A DNA stretch of 5,793 bases from NCBI GenBank assembly GCA_938009055.1, contig CALLIO010000080.1, positions 1 to 5,793 on the forward strand. The letters run 5' to 3'. Shown here piece after piece: positions 1 through 5,137 of the stretch (positions are counted from its first letter, which is position 1; each line of letters begins with the position of its first letter). The notes beneath the pieces were generated by a model. The model had not been told where the DNA came from and searched no databases. It saw only the letters and a program-made list of their open reading frames with translations. The stretch comes from an uncultured Altererythrobacter sp. GTDB lineage: Bacteria > Pseudomonadota > Alphaproteobacteria > Sphingomonadales > Sphingomonadaceae. The position numbers and the translations under genes were made by a program.

Positions 1-2019
1 GCGTTGGGTTTCGGCGATGCGGTTGCGCAGAACCTCTTGACGCAGCAACCCTTGGTTTTCGCGGACAACGATGCCCTGCTGCGCATTGTATTCCTCAGCA
101 ACACCGAAAAGCTCATCAATGATGGCAAGCTGCGCCGCTCGCTGCCGCTCTGTTAGGTCCGCATTGCCTTCAATCTCAGCGCGACGAGCGGCGGCTTCAT
201 TATCGAGTAATTCAAGCTCTAGGTCGGCGCGATCGTCAATATTGTTGGCCAGCGCGATTTTGGCTCGCAGAATTTCGTCATCAAGCCGCGCTTGCTCTTG
301 CGCCGCCCGTGCGTCCAATTCCGCACGCGACGGGCCGCCTCGGCCAGCAGCGCGGCCAGTGCTGTCAGTGCGGCCACCTGAACGCCCACCAGTCGCGGCG
401 GAAGCGGTGCTAACCGCAGCGGCGGTGGTGGTTGCAAGCGCATCGTCTGTAATGTCCAGATTGCGGTTGTTTGCCTGAATAAGTGCGTTTTGCTGGCGAA
501 GAAGCTCGCGCTCCTCATTTTTCAGTCCGCTAATGCGATCATCAATTGAGGATGTGAGGCGGCGGTTGCCACCTTGGCTCGCGAGAACATCGCCCGTTCG
601 CGTCTGGTTGCGAATTGGCGCCTCGAATTGGCGTGTAAGCGTTTCCTGCCTAGCCCTATTCGCATTGATGCGCCCTTGAAGCTGGACAACCTCAAGCTCT
701 TGCAGTTGCCTGAAGAGGCTTAGAGCCTCCGCAGCGGCTTGACGCATTTGACCGGAAAGTCCCGCAACCTTAGTCGCGGCGGTTTCTGCGGCGTCACCAA
801 GTCCATCAGTCGCACCGCCCGCATCGCGCAACCTAGCCTCAAGCGCATCGGCGCGCTGACGAGCCTCCTCGGTCTGGCGGTTGAGCTGCTCAAGCTCGGC
901 TGTTGCCTTGGCGCTTTCACTTGCAACGAAAGCAAGGCCTAGCGCGACACCAGTGATCGCCAAGCCAACCGGCCCGCCAAACGCGCCGAGCATAGCCGCG
1001 CCCGCAGACCTTGCAGCCAAGCCCGCACCAGCCATGCTTGTTGTGGCGATGGCCATGTGAGCGGTAAGCGCACGGGTTGCAGTGGACGCGGCCAGTGCGC
1101 CCGCGACATAACGCCCGCCCATAGCCGTAGCGATAACAGCCAGCGCGGGGATGATCGTGTCCAGATTGTTCGCCAGCCCCTCAATTGCGGCGGACAGAGT
1201 GGCCGTTGCGCCCGATGTTTGTGATGCCTCGCCAACATAGAGGGTGAGCTCGTTGCGCAAGGTGGTGAACGCGCCCGCAAGGGTGAGGGTTACGGTTTCA
1301 GCCTGCTCAATGGTGTCGATGCCACCCTTAAGGACACCCTCGAAGAATTGACGGCTTGTGATTTCGCCTTCGGTGATCGCAATGCGCAGCTTAGCAACAT
1401 TGCCCTCGAAGCCCTCGATGCCGCGCGCTGCTGCTTGAGCAATTGGCAAAGCGCCCTCAAGAATTGAGTTGAATTCTTCCGCCCGAACCACGCCCGAACC
1501 AAGCGCCTGCCCCAATTGGAGCAATGCCCCGCGCGCTTGCTCTGTGCTTGTGCCCGTGACCCGCAACGAGGCTGCCACGACGCGGTTTAGCTCGATGATA
1601 TCCTCGGTCGATGCGCCGAGTGACTGCTGGGCTAGTGATGCCCTAAGAAACACATTGGAAAGCGCGCCAAGCTCGACGCCATATTGACTGCCGATTGCCC
1701 GCAGATCGTTTTGGACTAGGGCGAATTGCTCACCCTCGACGCCTGCCACCCTGATATCATTTTGTAGGCGCGTAAACCCATCAATCAGATTGAGCAGCTC
1801 GCGTCCTGTGAACGCCGTGGCAAACACGCCCGCCAGATTGCGCAGCGTGCCCTGAATCGCGTTCGACGATTGCCGCATCTGGCGTTCGGTGCGAATGATG
1901 GCGTTATCGGTGCGGCCAAGCGCTGTGTTTGCTGTGCGCTGCGCGCGGCGAAGATCAGCCTCGAAACCGGCAACGCGGGCCTCAAGCTCAACGACAACGC
2001 TGTCAACTGTTGTGGGCAT
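1..2019 (-). CDS. Tape measure protein, partial (C-terminal end beyond left edge)
   Basis: The tape measure protein sets tail length, serves as scaffold for tail tube polymerisation and usually helps pass DNA through the host envelope. The frame from ATG at 2019 has no stop down to position 1, giving 673 residues without the C-terminus. Residues 1-60 are charged and helical. About 70-235 resemble the N-terminal tape-measure domain, with the typical stretch 'GVVRAEEFNSILEGALPIAQ' near residue 176 followed by GEITSRQFFEGVLKG near 218. Two Ala/Gly-rich hydrophobic segments lie at about 285-325 and 335-372. Charged coiled-coil-like helices follow at about 373-410, 430-515 and 563-673, separated by a Ser/Gly/Ala/Thr-rich linker at about 528-563. 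The ATG overlaps the stop of the chaperone fusion (TAATG), and GGAAAGG lies 10 nt upstream. The position after the tail chaperones is diagnostic. Antisense and out-of-frame ORFs within this stretch are shadows. Confidence 0.93.
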   Translation of the reverse strand, partial: MPTTVDSVVVELEARVAGFEADLRRAQRTANTALGRTDNAIIRTERQMRQSSNAIQGTLRNLAGVFATAFTGRELLNLIDGFTRLQNDIRVAGVEGEQFALVQNDLRAIGSQYGVELGALSNVFLRASLAQQSLGASTEDIIELNRVVAASLRVTGTSTEQARGALLQLGQALGSGVVRAEEFNSILEGALPIAQAAARGIEGFEGNVAKLRIAITEGEITSRQFFEGVLKGGIDTIEQAETVTLTLAGAFTTLRNELTLYVGEASQTSGATATLSAAIEGLANNLDTIIPALAVIATAMGGRYVAGALAASTATRALTAHMAIATTSMAGAGLAARSAGAAMLGAFGGPVGLAITGVALGLAFVASESAKATAELEQLNRQTEEARQRADALEARLRDAGGATDGLGDAAETAATKVAGLSGQMRQAAAEALSLFRQLQELEVVQLQGRINANRARQETLTRQFEAPIRNQTRTGDVLASQGGNRRLTSSIDDRISGLKNEERELLRQQNALIQANNRNLDITDDALATTTAAAVSTASAATGGRSGGRTDSTGRAAGRGGPSRAELDARAAQEQARLDDEILRAKIALANNIDDRADLELELLDNEAAARRAEIEGNADLTERQRAAQLAIIDELFGVAEEYNAQQGIVVRENQGLLRQEVLRNRIAETQR

Positions 2020-2644
2020 TAGTGAACAGCCTTTCCGCCAAACCGCGCTTGGGCACGCGCTGCTGCGGCTTGGTATTTCTCAAGGCTTGGAGCCTCTACG
2101 GACTGCTCTTCCGTCTCGTTCGCCAAATTGTGCTGGAAAATGAGGCCGATATATGCGCCCCAATCGAGCGAACCAGCCTCACTTGGTGGGATGCCCATAC
2201 TCGCGCAGTTGAAATAGAACTTAGCCGGATCTAGGCGCTCGCCTTTGCCGCCTTGCGCTTTCGAGTTTTGGGCTTGCCACTTTTTTTTTCAGCCTCATTT
2301 GTAGGCTCGTAACCAGTGATGCACGCCGCCAGAATTGCCGTCACGAGCTTGGTTAGCTCTTGAATGGTGGATGCGGGTGGCTCAGCGTATGTGGAGACAA
2401 GATGATTGGCGAGGTGGTGGTTAACCTTGATGGCCTCACCATTGACCACGCCGTGCTCGCCACCGATCAACCCTTGGCGGACAATCTCAAGCAGTGTCGC
2501 GAGTTTAGCGGTGCCGTCCGCAACCTGATAATAGATCGCCAGAACGCCAGTGCCCGCCTTCTCCTCAAGGGCGAAGATTTGGCGGGCAGGCAGTTTGAAT
2601 GTGTATTCGCCGTCACCAAACGACAGGTCGATAAAGGCGTTCAC
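2019..2644 (-). CDS. Tail assembly chaperone, -1 frameshift fusion (gpG-T type)
   Basis: This is the predicted long product of the tail chaperone gene. Lambda gpG-T-like fusions bind the tape measure and recruit tail tube subunits during assembly, and are absent from the mature virion. Frame 0 is read from GTG 2644 to the A-run (121 codons). A -1 slip on A AAA AAA at 2282-2288 then continues for 87 codons to TAA at 2019-2021, giving 208 residues. The -1 segment begins KWQAQNSKAQ, contains ERLDPAKFYFNCASMGIPP and DWGAYIGLIFQHN, and ends ARFGGKAVH. The -1 frame has TGA immediately before the A-run, so the entry point is confined to the run. The segment has no ATG or GTG before ATG 2198, which has no Shine-Dalgarno and would remove the start of the segment. 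The stop overlaps the tape measure ATG. The frameshift is inferred from sequence; its efficiency is unknown. Confidence 0.82.
2030..2036 (-). promoter_or_regulatory. Ribosome binding site of the tape measure gene
   Basis: GGAAAGG lies 10 nt upstream of the tape measure ATG (2017-2019), inside the end of the chaperone -1 frame. The spacing is slightly long, so coupling through the TAATG overlap may contribute. Confidence 0.5.
2231..2644 (-). CDS. Tail assembly chaperone, unshifted product (GTA-gp10/Phage_TAC_11-like)
   Basis: The short form of the chaperone, 137 residues, equivalent in position to lambda gpG. N-terminal strands (NAFIDLSFGDGEYTFKLPA) are followed by IFALEEKAGTGVLAIYYQ and by LLEIVRQGLIGG at residues 51-62. 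This layout is typical of the alphaproteobacterial gene-transfer-agent gp10 family: a 'LEEKtG' helix, then an 'iRlGLIGGG'-like motif. The assignment comes from pattern recall, not a search. GTG 2644 is preferred over the more upstream TTG 2662: it follows the tail tube stop (TAA 2647-2649) by two bases, has GGACGGA upstream, and gives a normal N-terminus, while TTG 2662 has no Shine-Dalgarno. The C-terminal 18 residues are very rich in Lys and Arg and replace the 87-residue extension of the frameshifted form. Confidence 0.87.
   Translation of the reverse strand: MNAFIDLSFGDGEYTFKLPARQIFALEEKAGTGVLAIYYQVADGTAKLATLLEIVRQGLIGGEHGVVNGEAIKVNHHLANHLVSTYAEPPASTIQELTKLVTAILAACITGYEPTNEAEKKSGKPKTRKRKAAKASA
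2281..2289 (-). promoter_or_regulatory. Programmed -1 ribosomal frameshift slippery site (A9 run)
   Basis: Nine consecutive A on the minus strand, read in frame 0 as GAA AAA AAA AGT. This contains the canonical heptamer A AAA AAA in the correct phase (2282-2288), allowing both tRNA-Lys to re-pair one base back. The -1 frame reads TGA just before the run and is open from it to 2019. A GAGG lies only about 4 nt upstream, closer than the usual stimulatory spacing. Downstream, AGGC and GCCT can form only a short stem, so no strong stimulator is evident. Tail chaperone genes of long-tailed phages commonly carry such a site. Confidence 0.85.
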
Positions 2645-2646
2645 CC

Positions 2647-3093
2647 TTATGCGTCCGTCCAAACAACATCGCCAGTCGAGGCAAATGTCAGGTTAGCAGA
2701 AACTTTGGAGCCATCAGTCGCTTCGATGCCAACCTGAGTGAGGACGAATTCGCCCTCCCAATAGCCATCATCGATTGTGTCGGTTGCCGGCTCATCCTGC
2801 ACAAAGCGGTAAGTGTTTTCGATGCCGATGAGCGAGCGGATTGTATCGGCATCCGCGCGATTCCAGGTGCCTGTGCCGGTGATGTCGAACTGCTTGCCTG
2901 TGATATTCAGGACGCGAACAGGAACGGCGGTAGGATCCGCGCAATCTTGGTCGAATTCGTCGGCGGTGTTTACCTGAATGTTGAGGTTGCGTGTGCGCAG
3001 GCCGCAGAACGCCGTAAAGACTTCGGGTGGACCAGAGCCATCGCCCCACATAACAGTGAAATACTGGCCGTTTACGGTATCAGGAAGCGCCAT
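2647..3093 (-). CDS. Major tail tube protein (TP901-1/GTA-type)
   Basis: Predicted tail tube subunit, 148 residues, which would polymerise around the tape measure protein into the DNA conduit. It starts MALPDTVNGQYFTVMWGDG and has FTAFCGLRTRNLNIQVNTAD at about 26-45, then a beta-rich middle with VLNITGKQFDITGTGTW. The C-terminus carries GEFVLTQVGIEATDGSKVSA and a terminal strand TFASTGDVVW. The 'aGLRTr...sVsGsG...' layout and size fit the Phage_tail_2-like tube family, and its place between tail terminator and tail chaperone is standard. ATG 3093 is chosen because GAGG lies 7 nt upstream; an in-frame TTG at 3108 would put that Shine-Dalgarno inside the gene. A terminator-like hairpin directly precedes the start. 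The family call rests on recalled patterns and gene order. Confidence 0.85.
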   Translation of the reverse strand: MALPDTVNGQYFTVMWGDGSGPPEVFTAFCGLRTRNLNIQVNTADEFDQDCADPTAVPVRVLNITGKQFDITGTGTWNRADADTIRSLIGIENTYRFVQDEPATDTIDDGYWEGEFVLTQVGIEATDGSKVSANLTFASTGDVVWTDA

Positions 3094-3095
3094 TG

Positions 3096-3124
3096 AAAAA
3101 CCTCGCAAGAGTTGTCTTGCAAGG
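3096..3124 (-). terminator. Intrinsic-terminator-like hairpin overlapping the tail tube ribosome binding site
   Basis: On the minus strand, arm CCTTGCAAGA (3115-3124), loop CAAC (3111-3114) and arm TCTTGCGAGG (3101-3110) form a 10-bp stem with one T-G wobble. Five T (3096-3100) follow at once. This is the classic form of a Rho-independent terminator for transcripts running leftward. It lies between a small orphan gene and the tail tube ATG (3091-3093). The GAGG used as Shine-Dalgarno (3101-3104) is the base of the 3' arm, so folding would also mask the ribosome binding site. It could therefore be a partial terminator, a translational switch or an RNA processing site. On the plus strand no T-tract follows. 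Confidence 0.65.
3101..3104 (-). promoter_or_regulatory. Ribosome binding site of the tail tube gene (inside hairpin stem)
   Basis: GAGG lies 7 nt before ATG 3093 and decides the start over the upstream TTG 3108. All four bases are paired in the hairpin spanning 3101-3124. Confidence 0.65.
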
Positions 3125-3161
3125 GGTGCTATTTAGTGGGGGGTTTTGCTGCTACCGACGC

Positions 3162-3359
3162 CTAGTCGCGGACGATGTGCAAGCCTTCGCGGCGGATATC
3201 GTGCATGTCTTTTTCGTCGCGCTCAAGCAGAAGCGCCCGCAAGGAATCGACGGACTCCTGCTCTTCGCGCCCCTCCAATTCCTCGATCATGGCAAGCACG
3301 TCTTCCTCGCCCCAAACGCCGGTATCCAGCAAACGGTTAATAAGGGCGGTGGTCATCAT
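3162..3359 (-). CDS. Small acidic helical protein of unknown function, between tail terminator and tail tube genes
   Basis: A 65-residue protein starting MMTTALINRLLDTGVWGEE, strongly acidic in the middle (IEELEGREEQES) and ending with the mixed-charge segment RREGLHIVRD. It looks wholly alpha-helical, without membrane segment or signal peptide. I recognise no family. It fills the gap between the tail terminator stop (3379) and the tail tube hairpin. Two start regions are possible. ATG 3359 (with a second ATG at 3356) lacks a clear Shine-Dalgarno. TTG 3377, just after the previous stop, has GGGGG 5 nt upstream and would give 71 residues (DNVAEM added). The frame is open further upstream, but that part overlaps the tail terminator gene and is its shadow. 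It could be an accessory tail assembly factor, by position only. Confidence 0.6.
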   Translation of the reverse strand: MMTTALINRLLDTGVWGEEDVLAMIEELEGREEQESVDSLRALLLERDEKDMHDIRREGLHIVRD

Positions 3360-3378
3360 CTCGGCTACGTTATCCAAT

Positions 3379-3795
3379 TCAGCCCCCAAAATCCACTTGG
3401 AAATTTGCAATGCCGTGCCACGCCTCGGCCTCGGCTGTGTCGCGCAGCATCTGCGCGCCGTTGTAAATAATGTCGATGCGGTTAGCGCCCGCGTTGATGC
3501 GCTCACAAACGCCATCAAGCGCCTTTATGATCGCGCCCCGAATGATAAAGCACGCATCGGCGCTGCCGCCCTTGGTAAAGCAATGGATCGCGAACTGCTC
3601 GGTTGAACCATCAAGGCAGGTGGCGCGGTCTGGCGCCGAGATTGGCGGCTCAACGCGAATAAAGGGCCATGTCGGCTTAGCGGGCACAAGCTCGCCATAG
3701 ATGCGCTCAGCGGGCAGCAGTGCGGTTAGAGCGGCATCCGCCCGCAACGCTTCAACCAGATATTCCCGCGCCTGAAGCGCGAAATCGTTAGCCAT
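3379..3795 (-). CDS. Tail terminator / tail completion protein (DUF3168-like)
   Basis: Predicted to cap the head-proximal end of the tail tube, stopping polymerisation and joining tail to head. It has 138 residues. An N-terminal helix (about 5-24) is followed by RIYGELVPAKPTWPFIRVE at 31-49, a strand segment with TEQFAIHCFTKG near 64-75, a helix FIIRGAIIKALDGV, and a C-terminal strand AWHGIANFQVDF. This alpha-beta order ('l...riy...p....PyirV...d..t....H.f', a second helix, then a final 'rf' strand) is that of the DUF3168 family. ATG 3795 overlaps the preceding 62-residue gene by 8 nt. The Shine-Dalgarno is weak (AAAAGA), suggesting coupling to the upstream gene. Confidence 0.85.
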   Translation of the reverse strand: MANDFALQAREYLVEALRADAALTALLPAERIYGELVPAKPTWPFIRVEPPISAPDRATCLDGSTEQFAIHCFTKGGSADACFIIRGAIIKALDGVCERINAGANRIDIIYNGAQMLRDTAEAEAWHGIANFQVDFGG

Positions 3796-3976
3796 CGTCT
3801 TTTGGCTTTTTCGGCTCAGCGACCAATTCGCCGCAGCCTTGCTCGATCACGGAAACGGCAATCCAATCCTTCAGCGAATAAGGCTTGTCGCGCGGCTCAA
3901 TCGGCCCGCAGCGGACATTCGCGCCCTTCATCTTGGCGATCACGCGCTTGGTTACAGTGACTTTCTTAACGGCCAT
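3788..3976 (-). CDS. Small basic protein of unknown function between neck and tail terminator genes
   Basis: A 62-residue protein with a Lys-rich start (MAVKKVTVTKRVIAKMKG), a central segment with GPIEPRDKPYSLKDWIAV, and an acidic Lys/Glu/Asp tail ending PKKPKDDG. No family recognised; no membrane segment or signal. ATG 3976 is preferred because GAAGGG lies 6 nt upstream. The longer alternative from GTG 4012 adds 12 residues, and the GGAGG preceding it is too close (about 3 nt) and encoded by the gp10-like frame (KREEAG). It overlaps the gp10-like gene by 11 nt and the tail terminator gene by 8 nt, so it is translated within the same operon. Confidence 0.72.
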   Translation of the reverse strand: MAVKKVTVTKRVIAKMKGANVRCGPIEPRDKPYSLKDWIAVSVIEQGCGELVAEPKKPKDDG

Positions 3977-4376
3977 TTTGAGCCCTTCGAACAACTTGAC
4001 GGACAAAATCACCCGCCTCCTCCCTTTTCATGGCAACAGCGGGAGCCATATACGGACGGGCGGCCATGCGGCTCGTGCCAAACTCAAGGGCGGCGGCATA
4101 AGGCGCATTAGATGAAACAAGCACCGTGTAGGGGCGCGCTTGGATGGTTTCGATATTACCATCAAGCACGCCGATGGCGCGGTTGGGTGGCTGGCCTGGA
4201 GCGCTAGGGACATGCCCCGCCCCACTAACCGAGCCTTGCGTAATTAGGAACTCTGCCGTGACCTCGATGTTCTGGCCAGCGCGGAACAATGCCTGCGATA
4301 TATCACGCACAGCCTGCGTCCTAAGCCGAGTGATGCGGCGCTCGAATTTATCGAGCCCCCTTACGCGCTTAGGCAC
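3966..4376 (-). CDS. HK97 gp10-like neck / head-tail joining protein
   Basis: Predicted to act at the head-tail interface, as HK97 gp10-family proteins do. It has 136 residues. A basic helical N-terminus (about 1-45, KFERRITRLRTQAVRDISQA) is followed by the diagnostic VPSAPGQPPNR at 56-66, then a strand region (TVLVSSN). The second diagnostic block is YAAALEFGTSR at 93-103 and ARPYMAPA at 106-113, with a final helix. The 'PSaPGxPP' and 'YAxxlEfGTs...aRPfm.PA' motifs are hallmark features of the family. The start is GTG 4376 with GAGGA a few bases upstream, overlapping the previous gene's stop by 8 nt. It sits between the stopper and the tail terminator, as in many siphophages. Confidence 0.93.
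   Translation of the reverse strand: MPKRVRGLDKFERRITRLRTQAVRDISQALFRAGQNIEVTAEFLITQGSVSGAGHVPSAPGQPPNRAIGVLDGNIETIQARPYTVLVSSNAPYAAALEFGTSRMAARPYMAPAVAMKREEAGDFVRQVVRRAQNGR
3983..3988 (-). promoter_or_regulatory. Ribosome binding site deciding the start of the 62-residue gene
   Basis: GAAGGG lies 6 nt before ATG 3976, inside the end of the gp10-like gene. It supports this ATG over the upstream GTG 4012. Confidence 0.6.
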
Positions 4377-4704
4377 ACTGTCCTCGCGCTTCGTAGAAGG
4401 ATCCGGTTGCGTCTAAACATGGCGTGTGGATGGCGTATCGAATGCCGCCATAAGTTAGCTCATGGTCGGACGTGACGGGCACGTTGGACTGGATAATCAG
4501 CATCACATCGGAATCGGTATAGCCGGGCGCTTGCCGCATTGGCTCGGTCACTTCATCCCTTTGCGCGCGGACAGCAACATTGGAATGGGTGACGGTTACG
4601 CCGCCCTTGCCATTGTCGGTTTGCGTCGGGACATGCAGCGTGGCGTCGATGAATAGGCAATCGAAGATATCCTCAAGCCCATCGATAATTTCACCATGAA
4701 CCAT
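4369..4704 (-). CDS. Probable head closure (stopper) / head-tail adaptor protein
   Basis: A 111-residue, mostly beta protein. After MVHGEIIDGLEDIFDCLF come LHVPTQTDNGKGGVTV, a VAVRAQRDEV strand, VMLIIQSNVPVTSDH and a final YGGIRYAIHTPCLDATG. The size, the beta-barrel-like pattern with 'GG...v' turns and a 'i.yggi.y.I..p..d..g..y' ending, and the place between a DUF4054-like connector and a gp10-like protein fit the head-closure proteins that seal the portal channel after packaging. Sequence evidence alone is weaker than gene order. ATG 4704 has AGGA 6 nt upstream and overlaps the connector gene by 14 nt. It could alternatively be described only as a conserved head-tail hypothetical. Confidence 0.75.
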   Translation of the reverse strand: MVHGEIIDGLEDIFDCLFIDATLHVPTQTDNGKGGVTVTHSNVAVRAQRDEVTEPMRQAPGYTDSDVMLIIQSNVPVTSDHELTYGGIRYAIHTPCLDATGSFYEARGQCA

Positions 4705-5095
4705 GAGGCAGGCATCCTGTATCGGTTACACAAGGGCCGCCGCGACATGCGCGAAGGATGGGCCAGAATTGCCGCCCATAGCGAGTCTGGCTGTAGAAGG
4801 CCTCACCGCCCCCGCCATCGCTTGATGCGTCCATGTAGGTGATTTGCAGCGATTTAGAGCGAACCGATTTCACGCCCTTATCCTCGCGCTTTTTCATAGC
4901 CGCGCCGGTCTCGCCGAATCCGTTGATTGTGAGATAGTGGGCGGCCAATGTCGCGAGGTCATGCGCCTGATCGCCGCACCAATCATCGCCGACAATGCGT
5001 TCGGCCTGTGTTAGCCATAGCTCAACCGTTGCGTCGGGAACGCAATCGAAGTCTGAATAGGTTGCCTTTAGAGTGGCTGCGTCAATAAATGCCAT
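4691..5095 (-). CDS. Head-tail connector (adaptor) protein, DUF4054-like
   Basis: Predicted adaptor that binds the portal ring and carries the stopper, 134 residues. The N-terminal 'F...y..F..vpd..v..wl..Ae..v...W' pattern is visible: F16, V19-P20, W27, A31-E32 and W39. A helix LATLAAHYLTI (47-57) follows, then a Gly-rich turn, KSVRSKSLQITY as the strand after the basic loop, and YSQTRYGRQFWPIL near 101-114. This arrangement is typical of DUF4054 head-tail proteins. The extra C-terminal part (116-134) holds three cysteines (117, 122, 128) and looks longer than usual. The ATG at 5095 has no clear Shine-Dalgarno and is preceded directly by a GC-only hairpin. Confidence 0.85.
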   Translation of the reverse strand: MAFIDAATLKATYSDFDCVPDATVELWLTQAERIVGDDWCGDQAHDLATLAAHYLTINGFGETGAAMKKREDKGVKSVRSKSLQITYMDASSDGGGGEAFYSQTRYGRQFWPILRACRGGPCVTDTGCLPHGSW

Positions 5096-5098
5096 GAC

Positions 5099-5124
5099 CG
5101 CGCGCTATGGCTTGACGGCGCGCG
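5099..5124 (-). repeat. GC-only inverted repeat just upstream of the connector start
   Basis: Arms CGCGCGC (5118-5124 on the minus strand) and GCGCGCG (5099-5105) pair perfectly over 7 bp, with a 12-nt loop. The stem ends 3 nt before the connector ATG (5093-5095). No T-tract follows, so it is not an intrinsic terminator. It fills most of the 42-nt gap between the two genes where a Shine-Dalgarno would be expected, and none is seen. Confidence 0.5.
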
Positions 5125-5137
5125 TTTATACGGACGG

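Noticed and set aside
71..478. Plus-strand ORF of 135 codons, Ser/Ala-rich
   Set aside because: It lies fully antisense to the tape measure frame, with a composition typical of reverse-reading GC-rich coding sequence; no motif and no ribosome binding site.
939..1280. Minus-strand ORF of 113 codons in another frame
   Set aside because: Arg/Trp/Pro-rich shadow inside the tape measure gene, which reads a coherent protein over the same bases.
1929..2234. Plus-strand ORF of 101 codons covering the apparent gap 2020-2230
   Set aside because: The gap is explained by the -1 frame of the chaperone gene on the minus strand, which gives a plausible protein; the plus-strand product shows no recognisable feature.
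2360..2737. Plus-strand ORF of 125 codons
   Set aside because: Antisense to the chaperone and tail tube genes, both of which have strong family patterns on the minus strand.
3124..3161. Possible promoter before the tail tube gene (TAAATA at about the right place)
   Set aside because: Only half of the -10 consensus matches and no -35 element is seen at proper spacing.
3382..3518. N-terminal extension of the small acidic gene to 3518
   Set aside because: This part overlaps the tail terminator gene out of frame and reads as Ser/Thr/Arg low-quality sequence; starts at 3359 or 3377 fit better.
3093..3606. Plus-strand ORFs of 125 and 143 codons
   Set aside because: Antisense to the tail terminator and the small acidic gene; sequence is a reverse-complement shadow.
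3977..4012. GTG 4012 start with adjacent GGAGG for the 62-residue gene
   Set aside because: The GGAGG is only about 3 nt from the GTG and is explained by the codons of the gp10-like gene; ATG 3976 has a better spaced GAAGGG.
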